Assembly (NCBI GenBank): GCA_963624975.1
Contig: CAVFRF010000049.1
Span: forward strand, 1 to 12,612
Source: CAVLCC01 sp963624975
GTDB taxonomy: Bacteria; Actinomycetota; Coriobacteriia; Coriobacteriales; CADBOM01
Length of the DNA stretch: 12,612 nt
Reading direction: 5' to 3'
The notes beneath the pieces were generated by a model. The model had not been told where the DNA came from, made no database searches, and saw only the letters and a program-made list of their open reading frames with translations. The position numbers and the translations under genes are program-made. Of the stretch, positions 5,465-12,612 are shown one piece after another. Numbering within the stretch: the stretch's first letter is position 1; the number at the start of each line of letters is the position of its first letter.

Positions 5465-6484
5465 ATGGAGGAGAGGTTCGAGCCTCGCAACATCATCGTT
5501 ACCGGGGGCTGCGGCTTCGTTGGAGCGAACTTCGTGCGCTACGTTGTGCGCGAGCATCCCGACGTGCACGTGACGGTGCTGGACAAGCTCACCTACGCGG
5601 GCAATCTCGACAACCTCGCGGGGCTTCCTGCCGATCGCGTCGAACTGGTGGTGGGCGACATCTGCGATGCGGAGCTGCTTGCGCGCATCGTGCCCGGCCA
5701 CGATGCCATCGTGCACTACGCGGCCGAGTCGCACAACGACAACTCGATCGCCGCGCCCGAGCCGTTCGTGCGCACTAACGTGGAGGGCACTTTCCGCCTG
5801 CTGGAAGCTGTGCGTGATGCGGGTATCCGCTATCATCACGTGTCGACCGACGAGGTGTACGGCGACCTCGCGCTGGACGATCCGGCGCGCTTTACCGAGG
5901 ACGCGCCGTACCGCCCAAGCTCGCCGTACTCGTCCACCAAGGCCGCCAGCGACATGCTCGTGCGCGCATGGACACGCACCTACGGGCTGAACGCCACAAT
6001 CTCCAACTGCTCCAACAACTACGGCCCCTACCAGCATGTGGAGAAGTTCATCCCACGGCAGATCACCAACATCCTCGGCGGGCAGCGTCCCAAGCTCTAC
6101 GGCACGGGCGAAAACGTGCGCGATTGGATTCACGTCGACGACCACAGCTCGGCGGTGTGGGCGATTCTCGAACGCGGTCGCGCGGGGGAGACCTACCTCG
6201 TGGGGTCCGACGGCGAGCGCAGCAACCTCGACGTGATGCGCGCGATTCTCTCCGCCATGGACTGCGACCTCGACGACTTCGACTGGGTGCGCGATCGTCC
6301 CGGCCACGATCGCCGCTATGCGATCGACTCCACGAAGCTGCGCCGCGAGCTGGGCTGGCAGCCCGAACATGGCGATTTTGAAACCGGCTTGCGCGCGACC
6401 ATCGAGTGGTACCGCGACAACGAGGCATGGTGGCGCCCTGCGAAGGCCGCGACCGAGGCCAGGTACAGGTCGCAGGGCCAGTAG
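5465..6484 (+). CDS. rfbB: dTDP-glucose 4,6-dehydratase (RmlB/RfbB)
   Basis: This 339-residue protein has normal RmlB length. It converts dTDP-D-glucose to dTDP-4-keto-6-deoxy-D-glucose, the second step of dTDP-L-rhamnose synthesis. The N-terminal NAD-binding motif is G14-G-C-G-F-V-G20, followed by VLDKLTYAGNL. Catalytic residues are seen in S127-T-D-E-V-Y-G (T128, D129, E130) and in Y155-S-S-T-K159. HVEKFIPRQITN and WIHVDDH are also family hallmarks. The start is ATG 5465 behind GGGAGGGAAGG; an open extension to 5393 lacks a ribosome site. The next step, the RmlC-RmlD fusion, lies 4.8 kb downstream in the same direction. No rmlA is in the window. No clear promoter was seen between vapC and this gene. 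Confidence 0.95.
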   Translation: MEERFEPRNIIVTGGCGFVGANFVRYVVREHPDVHVTVLDKLTYAGNLDNLAGLPADRVELVVGDICDAELLARIVPGHDAIVHYAAESHNDNSIAAPEPFVRTNVEGTFRLLEAVRDAGIRYHHVSTDEVYGDLALDDPARFTEDAPYRPSSPYSSTKAASDMLVRAWTRTYGLNATISNCSNNYGPYQHVEKFIPRQITNILGGQRPKLYGTGENVRDWIHVDDHSSAVWAILERGRAGETYLVGSDGERSNLDVMRAILSAMDCDLDDFDWVRDRPGHDRRYAIDSTKLRRELGWQPEHGDFETGLRATIEWYRDNEAWWRPAKAATEARYRSQGQ

Positions 6485-6527
6485 GTCGGGAGCCGCTCTT
6501 GGAGGTGCGTTTGTGCTGCTCCGCGTG

Positions 6528-8474
6528 CTACTCCACCTGTGCGTCTGCTACCGCGCCGTCTTCCAGGCGGATTATGAAGTCGCTGGTGAGGTGCTCGTTG
6601 CCGTACAGGTCGGTGACGATGCCGTAGATCTGGTAGTAGCCGTCGGGCAGCGTGGCGGTCGTGAGTTTCATGGAGTCGCTCGCCACGATGGTCGCGGTTT
6701 CGCTGAACTGCGTGTCCAGGCTGTCGCCGCTCTCGAACTGTTCGGCGAGTATCGTGATCTGGTCGCCGCTCTCGAGGTTTTCCAGCCGGCCCTGTGTGCC
6801 GTCTTCCTCCAGCTCCACGAACCCCTGCATCGCGAACGTCTTGTCTTTCCTGTTGTAGGTGAAGCGGAGGTTGCCCTCGGCGCCGTTGAGCTTCACGGGT
6901 GCTGCGAACACCGTGGTGCTGCCGGCGCTGTCGATGGGCTCGCAGCATAGCAGATGCCCGTCGAGTGCGACCCAGTTGCCGCTAAACGAGATGGTATAGC
7001 TGCCCTTGCCGGCCTTGTCGATGTCGTTGTCGAATCCCAGGCAGGTTGCCGGCTCGCTTTCGTGTAGCTGGTAGATGTCGTACGCCACGCTCTGCACGTT
7101 GGCGGCCGTGGAGTCGGAGATTGCGAATGCGAGGTCGGTTCCGCTCACGCTGCCCTCGTCGGTGAAAGCAATCGAACTGCCGCCCGTGCTCGCGAAGTTG
7201 CTGCCCAGGAACAGGCTGTAGGCATCGTTGGTCTCGCTGGCCAGGTACTCCCTGAGGGTCGATTGTCCCGAGAGCGGGAAGAAGATGCTTATGCCGCTTG
7301 CGCCCTCGCGGTCGGCACCGTTCACGCTCTGGGTGCAGTTGGCGATTGCCTGCGGCAGCAGCGCGAAGCCCAGGTTCTCGGCAAACTGCGACAGGTCCAC
7401 GAAGTCGGACTTGGCGTTCTTCTCCCCAAAGCCCATCGCGTCTATCGCGGCCTGCGACACGTCTTGCAGCTGTCCCGAGTCGGCCTTGGCATCGAGCACG
7501 TTGTTGCAGAAGATATCGAAATCGGCTTCTACCTGCGTGAACTTGCCCAGGTCCACGGCGCTGAGCGTGTAGAGGCGCTTGCCGTTCTTCTCGCAAAGCG
7601 CTTGGTACGACGAGAGCACGTCGCCGGCGAAGTCGCTCGATCCCAGGCTCTCCACCAGGGTCTTGTAGTCCCAGCCAAGAGCAGGCTCGATCTCCTCGCT
7701 TGCGATCATAGTGCTGGCGTGGTTGGCCACCACGCGCATGGTCTCGTAGCCGGCCATGAGGCATGCGTCGAAGCAAACGTTGTCGAAGCGGGCATTCACG
7801 GCGTCGAGCGCCTCGTCCAGCTCGCCGGCACTCAGACCGTCCAGGCCGTGGTTCTCGTCGAGGCATACGCCCCTCGTGCTGCCCGCGCCGTGGTTCCAGA
7901 GCAGCAGCGTGGTATTGTCGGCCGGATAGCTCTGCTGGCAGAATTGCAGGAACGAGGCGAGCGTCTGCGAATCGCCCATGCTGGCATCGTCCAGCCGCTC
8001 CAGTTCCACGAGTTTGCCGCCGCGCACCTCGTAGCGCACCAGCTCGTCTGAGGGGATGTCGTGGCTGCGCCATTTGCGCGCGCCGCCCGTCTCGATCACG
8101 ACTGCGGTGCTGTCGGGGATGCTGGCGCCCAGCATGGACTCGATGTTCTGCGATGCCACGGAGCTTTTGGTTTCCAAGGTCGAGCCGCACATGTAGATGT
8201 AGAGGGCGTTCTGGTAGTCGCCCTCGCCGCTGCTGCCGCAGCCCGCCAGCCCCGCTGCCGCTAGCAGCAGGGCCAACACGGCCGCCGCGAGTGCCGCAAA
8301 GCGACGGCTCGCAGCGAGTGGAGTGTGGCGACGACCCGGGGCTGTGGGCGCTGCGAAGCCGCGACCCGAGGCGAGTGCCACGGGATCCCGCCTCTCGGTG
8401 GCCGTCGTCGCGAGGGCGCAATCCGCCTTGCCACGTCTAGCGAGCTTCCTTGTCAGCGGCATCATCATACGCAT
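6528..8474 (-). CDS. Clostripain-family (peptidase C11) lipoprotein
   Basis: This 648-residue predicted lipoprotein has a lipobox L76-A-G-C79 after a hydrophobic stretch (58-75). The C11 domain follows: ALYIYMCGSTLET at its start, catalytic His in LLLWNH195G, catalytic Cys in DAC238LM. Clostripain-type enzymes cut after Arg (or Lys); some mature by self-cleavage. A beta-rich C-terminal region (about 440-648) has no recognised family. The convergent rmlB ends 43 bases away. It starts 21 bases after the stop of the upstream lipoprotein gene, so they form an operon. The ATG at 8474 has GAGG 9 bases upstream, but leaves an unusually long 55-residue segment before the signal core; GTG at 8381 (AGAGG, 9-base spacing) is a possible alternative. 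Protease call firm; substrate unknown. Confidence 0.9.
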   Translation of the reverse strand: MRMMMPLTRKLARRGKADCALATTATERRDPVALASGRGFAAPTAPGRRHTPLAASRRFAALAAAVLALLLAAAGLAGCGSSGEGDYQNALYIYMCGSTLETKSSVASQNIESMLGASIPDSTAVVIETGGARKWRSHDIPSDELVRYEVRGGKLVELERLDDASMGDSQTLASFLQFCQQSYPADNTTLLLWNHGAGSTRGVCLDENHGLDGLSAGELDEALDAVNARFDNVCFDACLMAGYETMRVVANHASTMIASEEIEPALGWDYKTLVESLGSSDFAGDVLSSYQALCEKNGKRLYTLSAVDLGKFTQVEADFDIFCNNVLDAKADSGQLQDVSQAAIDAMGFGEKNAKSDFVDLSQFAENLGFALLPQAIANCTQSVNGADREGASGISIFFPLSGQSTLREYLASETNDAYSLFLGSNFASTGGSSIAFTDEGSVSGTDLAFAISDSTAANVQSVAYDIYQLHESEPATCLGFDNDIDKAGKGSYTISFSGNWVALDGHLLCCEPIDSAGSTTVFAAPVKLNGAEGNLRFTYNRKDKTFAMQGFVELEEDGTQGRLENLESGDQITILAEQFESGDSLDTQFSETATIVASDSMKLTTATLPDGYYQIYGIVTDLYGNEHLTSDFIIRLEDGAVADAQVE

Positions 8475-8495
8475 CTCAACCAACCTCAGCCGCCG

Positions 8496-11024
8496 CTAGA
8501 ACGTCACGTACTTGAGCACGAACAGCTCGGAGGGTTCGCTATGCCAGACAATGCGACCGCTATGCTTGTGTCTGCCGATGCGGCCTTCCAAATGCTGCTT
8601 GTGACTGGTGAACCCGCCTCCAGCTTTCGTTGTAAGCGCGACTTCGAAAGTGTCCATGAACCAGTCGTTCACGGTGTACCAGTAGCTGTGCCATCCGTCG
8701 AGGCTTTCGGAGGTGATGAGGTATTTGGCATGGGTGAGGCCGACTTTCTTGAGTTCGTCCTCGAGCGTATCGCCATTGCGCAGCCTGCTGGTCATCGCTT
8801 GGACCTCGGCTGTCGAGGCATATGTGCCAGATGTCGAGAGCGCGTTCTTGCGCGCTTTGTAGTGTCCGATTTCCACGTAGTAGTCGGTAAAGGGCGTCGA
8901 CACCTGCACGTGGTGATAGTACCTCTTTCCCTTGATGAACTTAAGACATCCATGGTCCCAGCCCTTGCCGCTTGCGGTGCCCAGCGTGGTGGTGAACCAC
9001 TTGCCCGTCGTGTAGTTGTAGTAGGCCGTGTCGCTGCCGCTTGTTTTCCTGTAGCAGGTCTCGTCGATGCTGTGGGTCGTGTTCACGAGTGTGTTCACAT
9101 CGCTGGTCATCGTGTCGAATAGGTCCAATGTGACCTTCTGGCCGTCCGGCACCGCATAGCCGTATACCAGGTCTATTGTCTCGGCTCCGTTGACCCACAC
9201 AGATGCAATTTCCTCTCTGAACTGCTGGCGCGACTCATATGTTTGTGCCGCCCAATTGTAGGTCAGGGCGCACATGTTGTCGTATGTCTGGATCAGGTCA
9301 GCATCGCTTTGAGCCGAGGCCTTCAGAATCTTGTCGTGAAGCTTTCCAAGATTGATCGCCAAATTGTCGACAAGCTGGCGGTTCTTTTCGTAGACGTCCT
9401 TGGCTATAGCCTCGCGCTCGTCGTTGTCCTCTGCTTCGTAGAACTTCTTCAGATGGCCATCGAGTATAACTTCTTGATAGCAAATCTCGGATATCAGGCT
9501 GTTAGCAACGTTGACGACTTCAGTATCCTGTCCGGATGCCACTGTGTCGCAAAGAGTCTTCAGACGCTGGTTTACGCCGTTGAGCTGCGACTCGACGTTC
9601 GTGAGCTTCGAAAGTGCGTCGTCGAGCTTGGCATCCCTGATGCTCGAGCTGGTTGCGTACGTCTTGCCGCGAAGCCCGTTCCAGCCAATCTCGGCCAGCG
9701 ACGAGAGAGCCTCCTTCGCGATTCCGGTAACGAGGTCGTCCGTGATGTCTCGCGACTCCTCGGCATCCTCTGCAATCGTGGCTGCCGCAACGTCGGAAAC
9801 CTCCGTGCCCGCGTAGTCTTTGATGGTGCCTGCCTGGACTTCCACCACCGAGTCGGATTGCACCGCCGACGCGGGAACGGTCACCTTGTATGTCGAGTCT
9901 TCGCCTTGCTCGACGGTGGCATCCTGGATCTGCGTGCCGTCGACCATGACCTTCACGTCGCTGGTGGAAAGCTTGTCGTCGGTGTTGTTGAGGGTTGCCA
10001 CGAACACGGCATTGCTATCGTCCTTGTAGTCCATCTCGAGCGAGAGGTACGGATCGGGAACTCCGATTGCGCCGTCTACCTCGGCACCTGTCTCGTTGGC
10101 GCTGGCCGACAGCGCGATGAAGTGCCCGTCGAGCGAGCTGGGGTCGGCGCTGGCGAGCGCGAGCGTGACCTCGATCTGGTTGGAACCCGATACCGATGCG
10201 CTCTCGACCGTGGCTGCGCTCGAAGCCTCGCCGCTTGCGTCCACGACCCTCAGGTCCTGTGCCGAGCATCGCCCGTCGAGCGTGAAGTCCGCTGCCTCCA
10301 TCTTGAAGGTGAGCTTGTTGCCTGCAAGCGAGAGGGAGTCTTCGTCGAGCTCGAGGTAGGGGTTTGCAAACACGGCCGCAACGATGTACGACTCGGGCAG
10401 GCCCTCGTCTTCGGCATCCTCGTCAATGTCGGACTCGTCGACCTCCGTTTCCACATCGGCGTTCACGATTATGATGCTGTCGTCGTCGGTGGGAAACTCC
10501 ACGCCAAGCTCCTTGTTGATTTCCTCCGAGGTCATCTCCTCTTCGGCGGCTTCGGTGCTCGAGTCCTCTTCGGTGCTCGCGTCCTCGGCAAAGATCTCTT
10601 CGGCATCTACGCCCTCGACTTCGATCGTCACCGCGTCGGCATCGAGCGCGAACTCCGCGATAGCCGCGCCGTTCGTGCTGCCTGCATCGGGGTTCGTGAC
10701 GTTCACCGCAAGCGTTACGTCGTCGACGCGCTGCACGCTCTCGACCTGCCAGCCCTCGATCGCGCCTGCAAGCGAGAGCTGCTCGGGCGAGACCTCCGCC
10801 GCAAGCTTGCCCTCTTCCAAGATGATGTTGAGCGCGAACTCGCTCGCGTTGGCGGGAATGTACGGCGCGCTCAGGTCCAGCACGCTCGATCCGTCGTCGA
10901 AGTCGTCCCAACGATATGTGGCCGCCGTGCTCTCCGAGCTTGTGGATTGGCAGGCGCTGATGGGAATTGCGAACGCGATGGCTAGTACGATGGCAAGGGT
11001 GATTCGGAACGATTTGCTAATCAT
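8496..11024 (-). CDS. Large multi-domain lipoprotein of unknown function
   Basis: This is an 842-residue predicted lipoprotein: signal peptide 1-24 and lipobox I22-S-A-C25. Two or three beta-rich repeats follow (about 56-140, 212-312, 324-418); the first two share a SLAG...VTLA(V/L) pattern. A very acidic linker (about 140-210) lies between the first two. Residues 425-655 are largely helical with coiled-coil spacing (LSKLTNVESQLNGVNQRLK). The aromatic- and His-rich C-terminal part (656-842) contains WFTTT, RYYHHVQ, WHSYWYTV and KHSGRIVWHS. I recognise no known family. The helical segment loosely recalls pore-forming helical bundles, but only loosely. AGAAGGG lies 8 bases before the ATG at 11024; the frame is open further to 11252 without a signal or site. 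The C11 protease gene follows 21 bases behind, so they probably act together at the cell surface. Confidence 0.85.
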   Translation of the reverse strand: MISKSFRITLAIVLAIAFAIPISACQSTSSESTAATYRWDDFDDGSSVLDLSAPYIPANASEFALNIILEEGKLAAEVSPEQLSLAGAIEGWQVESVQRVDDVTLAVNVTNPDAGSTNGAAIAEFALDADAVTIEVEGVDAEEIFAEDASTEEDSSTEAAEEEMTSEEINKELGVEFPTDDDSIIIVNADVETEVDESDIDEDAEDEGLPESYIVAAVFANPYLELDEDSLSLAGNKLTFKMEAADFTLDGRCSAQDLRVVDASGEASSAATVESASVSGSNQIEVTLALASADPSSLDGHFIALSASANETGAEVDGAIGVPDPYLSLEMDYKDDSNAVFVATLNNTDDKLSTSDVKVMVDGTQIQDATVEQGEDSTYKVTVPASAVQSDSVVEVQAGTIKDYAGTEVSDVAAATIAEDAEESRDITDDLVTGIAKEALSSLAEIGWNGLRGKTYATSSSIRDAKLDDALSKLTNVESQLNGVNQRLKTLCDTVASGQDTEVVNVANSLISEICYQEVILDGHLKKFYEAEDNDEREAIAKDVYEKNRQLVDNLAINLGKLHDKILKASAQSDADLIQTYDNMCALTYNWAAQTYESRQQFREEIASVWVNGAETIDLVYGYAVPDGQKVTLDLFDTMTSDVNTLVNTTHSIDETCYRKTSGSDTAYYNYTTGKWFTTTLGTASGKGWDHGCLKFIKGKRYYHHVQVSTPFTDYYVEIGHYKARKNALSTSGTYASTAEVQAMTSRLRNGDTLEDELKKVGLTHAKYLITSESLDGWHSYWYTVNDWFMDTFEVALTTKAGGGFTSHKQHLEGRIGRHKHSGRIVWHSEPSELFVLKYVTF

Positions 11025-11111
11025 GGCAAAGGCCCTTCTCGCAGAGAGTGCCGGGACGCGCCCGGCGCTGACGCAATCATGATACCAAAGCCCGCGCCGC
11101 ATTCGCGCGGC
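11025..11111 (-). promoter_or_regulatory. Candidate leftward promoter and leader hairpin of the lipoprotein-protease operon
   Basis: On the minus strand, TGGTATCAT (-10 hexamer at 11084-11079) fits an extended -10; no good -35 is visible. Transcription would start near 11072. The leader then contains GCCGGG/CCCGGC (11050-11055 with 11061-11066, 5-base loop). A further inverted repeat, GCCGC/GCGGC, spans 11096-11111. Confidence 0.3.
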
Positions 11112-11150
11112 AACGGCAGCTTTAGCAGCATCTTCGCTTTCGCAACGCCA

Positions 11151-11156
11151 TATAAT
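11151..11156 (+). promoter_or_regulatory. Perfect TATAAT -10 box upstream of rmlC-rmlD
   Basis: TATAAT at 11151-11156 is an exact -10 consensus in otherwise GC-rich DNA. The best -35 at normal spacing (GCATCT at 11128) is poor. It would give a transcript from about 11163 with a ~110-base GC-rich leader before the GTG at 11275. The sequence nearly reads as a -10 in both directions, so it may also serve the divergent operon. Confidence 0.4.
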
Positions 11157-11274
11157 TAACGCATCTTTGGCAATGCCGAGTTTGGGCAGCGCTGCCCCGG
11201 GGCGCGTTGCTTCGCGTCCGCATGCCGGGTCGTGGGCGCCAAACGCAGCCAAGCGCAGACAGTAGGAGAACGCT

Positions 11275-12612
11275 GTGGGTCAGATGGAGTTCGAGAAGGA
11301 GCTTGCGGTCGAGCAGACCGGCATCGAGGGGCTGAAGGTCCTCGACCTGGCCGTGCATGGCGACTCGCGCGGGTGGTTCAAGGAGAACTGGCAGCGTGCC
11401 AAGATGGTCGAGCTGGGCATCCCCGACATGCGCGTGGTGCAGGGCAATGTGAGCTTCAACGCAGAGCGCGGGGTGACGCGCGGCATCCACGCCGAGCCGT
11501 GGAGCAAGTTCGTGAGCGTGGCGTGCGGCAGCATCTTCGGGGCGTGGGTGGATCTGCGCGAAGGCAGCGCGACCTACGGGCACGTGTACACCTGCGAGCT
11601 TGACGCGAGCAGGGCCGTCTACGTGCCGCGCGGCGTGGGCAACGCGTTCCAGGCGCTGGAGGACGGAACGGTTTGCATCTACCTGGTGGACGCGCACTGG
11701 TCTGCCGATCTGAAGCACACGTACACATATGTGAACCTGGCCGACCCCGAGCTGGGCATCGACTGGCCGATTCCGCTGGATAGAGCCATAGTTTCGGAGG
11801 CCGACAGGTGCCATCCCATGCTCGCCGACGTGGTGCCCATGGCGCCCAAGCGCACGCTGGTGTCCGGCTGCAACGGGCAGCTGGGTCGTGCGGTGCGGGA
11901 GTATGCGGAGACGCACGGCATGGTTGCGCGCTTCGACTTTTGCGCGCGCGACGAGTTCGACATCTCGAAACCCGACGACTACGGGAAGGTCGATTGGAGC
12001 CTCTACGGCACCGTGATCAATTGCGGCGCATACACCGCGGTGGATGCAGCCGAGACTCCCAAAGGCCGCGCGGAATGCTGGGCCGCCAACGCGACGGGAC
12101 CCGCGATGCTGGCCCGCACGTGTTCCAAACACGACATCGTGCTGGTGCACGTGTCGAGCGACTACGTGTTCGATGGCAGCGCCGAGCTGCATGTGGAGGA
12201 CGAGCCTCTCAGCCCGCTCGGGGCGTATGGCCAGTCCAAAGCCGCGGGCGACCTGGCCGTGGCGGGCTGCCCGAGGCACTTTATCTTGCGCACCAGCTGG
12301 CTCATCGGCGAAGGGCGCAACTTCGCCACCACGATGTGCGCGCTCTCCGACCGCGTGGCTTCGGGCGAGCTGGAGCAGGCGAGCGTGGTGTGCGACCAGA
12401 CGGGCCGCATCACCTTCGCCGACCAGCTGGCGGCGGCGATCTTTCACTTGCTGGGGTGCCGCGATGGCGGCATGGCGCCCAGCGCTCCCTATGGAATCTA
12501 CAACATGAGCGGCTCGGGTTCTGCAAAATCCTGGGCCGACATCGCCCGGGCTTGCTTCGAGGCCAAGAACGGCAACCCCGCCAAGGTCGTGCCCGTGAGC
12601 ACCGCCGAGTAT
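11275..12612 (+). CDS. rmlCD: Bifunctional dTDP-4-dehydrorhamnose 3,5-epimerase / reductase (RmlC-RmlD fusion), partial
   Basis: The frame stays open to the right edge; 446 residues are visible. Residues ~15-180 are RmlC-like: GDSRGWFKENW, then RGIH72AEPW with the catalytic-type His, and a C-terminal LGIDWPI. The epimerase turns the 4-keto-6-deoxyglucose product of RmlB into dTDP-4-keto-L-rhamnose. Residues ~192 onward are RmlD-like: NAD(P)-binding G198-C-N-G-Q-L-G204, NCGAYTAVDAAE, HVSSDYVFDG and catalytic YGQSK. The reductase makes dTDP-L-rhamnose. The usual HGF motif of RmlC reads GNAF here (122-125). The GTG start has AGGAG 6 bases upstream; ATG 11284 is 15 bases away. Fusion of the last two steps is known in actinobacteria. 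The C-terminus is cut off. Confidence 0.93.
   Translation, partial: MGQMEFEKELAVEQTGIEGLKVLDLAVHGDSRGWFKENWQRAKMVELGIPDMRVVQGNVSFNAERGVTRGIHAEPWSKFVSVACGSIFGAWVDLREGSATYGHVYTCELDASRAVYVPRGVGNAFQALEDGTVCIYLVDAHWSADLKHTYTYVNLADPELGIDWPIPLDRAIVSEADRCHPMLADVVPMAPKRTLVSGCNGQLGRAVREYAETHGMVARFDFCARDEFDISKPDDYGKVDWSLYGTVINCGAYTAVDAAETPKGRAECWAANATGPAMLARTCSKHDIVLVHVSSDYVFDGSAELHVEDEPLSPLGAYGQSKAAGDLAVAGCPRHFILRTSWLIGEGRNFATTMCALSDRVASGELEQASVVCDQTGRITFADQLAAAIFHLLGCRDGGMAPSAPYGIYNMSGSGSAKSWADIARACFEAKNGNPAKVVPVSTAEY

Noticed and set aside
9243..10985. A 580-residue open frame on the plus strand
   Set aside because: It is the antisense shadow of the lipoprotein gene. The minus strand has a ribosome site, a signal peptide, a lipobox and coherent domains; the plus frame has none of these.
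11025..11252. Longer lipoprotein reading frame starting at 11252
   Set aside because: It would put 76 residues before a classic lipoprotein signal peptide. It also lacks a suitable ribosome site, which ATG 11024 has.
1..12612. tRNA/rRNA genes, CRISPR arrays, insertion sequences
   Set aside because: No cloverleaf-like sequence, repeat-spacer array, transposase frame or terminal inverted repeat with target duplication was seen.

Overview
The window looks like a GC-rich, Gram-positive actinobacterium, most likely a gut-type Coriobacteriia (Collinsella/Olsenella/Eggerthella relatives). I infer this from the GC-biased codon use of the large genes, a fused RmlC-RmlD rhamnose enzyme, an SPQTG cell-wall sorting signal beside a class B sortase, and strong AGGAG-type ribosome binding sites with some GTG/TTG starts. 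No species is claimed.

Left end (1-1328): two leftward paralogous genes, the second cut by the window edge, encode RelB/DinJ-like ribbon-helix-helix (RHH) proteins. The complete one carries the RHH module twice in one chain. No toxin gene accompanies them in the visible part. About 585 bases without a convincing gene follow. They hold inverted repeats, a leftward terminator, a possible rightward promoter and a foldable leader ahead of the next gene.

Surface cassette (1329-3973): a secreted 203-residue protein ending in SPQTG, a membrane segment and a basic tail is followed by a terminator, a class B sortase and an overlapping LytR-CpsA-Psr (LCP) glycopolymer transferase. The sortase probably anchors the protein, and the LCP enzyme may attach a glycan to the wall or to that protein. 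A terminator, a promoter and a 100-residue protein of unknown function come next (4072-4450).

Toxin-antitoxin pair (4637-5350): a near-consensus promoter drives a Phd/YefM-type antitoxin and a PIN-domain VapC-like toxin.

Rhamnose locus (5465-12612): rmlB (dTDP-glucose 4,6-dehydratase) and a fused rmlC-rmlD (epimerase plus reductase, cut by the right edge) point the same way. A 4.5 kb cassette of opposite strand lies between them: an 842-residue lipoprotein of unknown function followed by a clostripain-family (C11) protease lipoprotein. dTDP-L-rhamnose made here could feed the cell-wall glycans handled by the LCP enzyme. Points most worth a second look are the tandem-RHH pair without a toxin, the substrate/sortase/LCP cassette, and the lipoprotein plus C11 protease unit embedded in the rhamnose genes.
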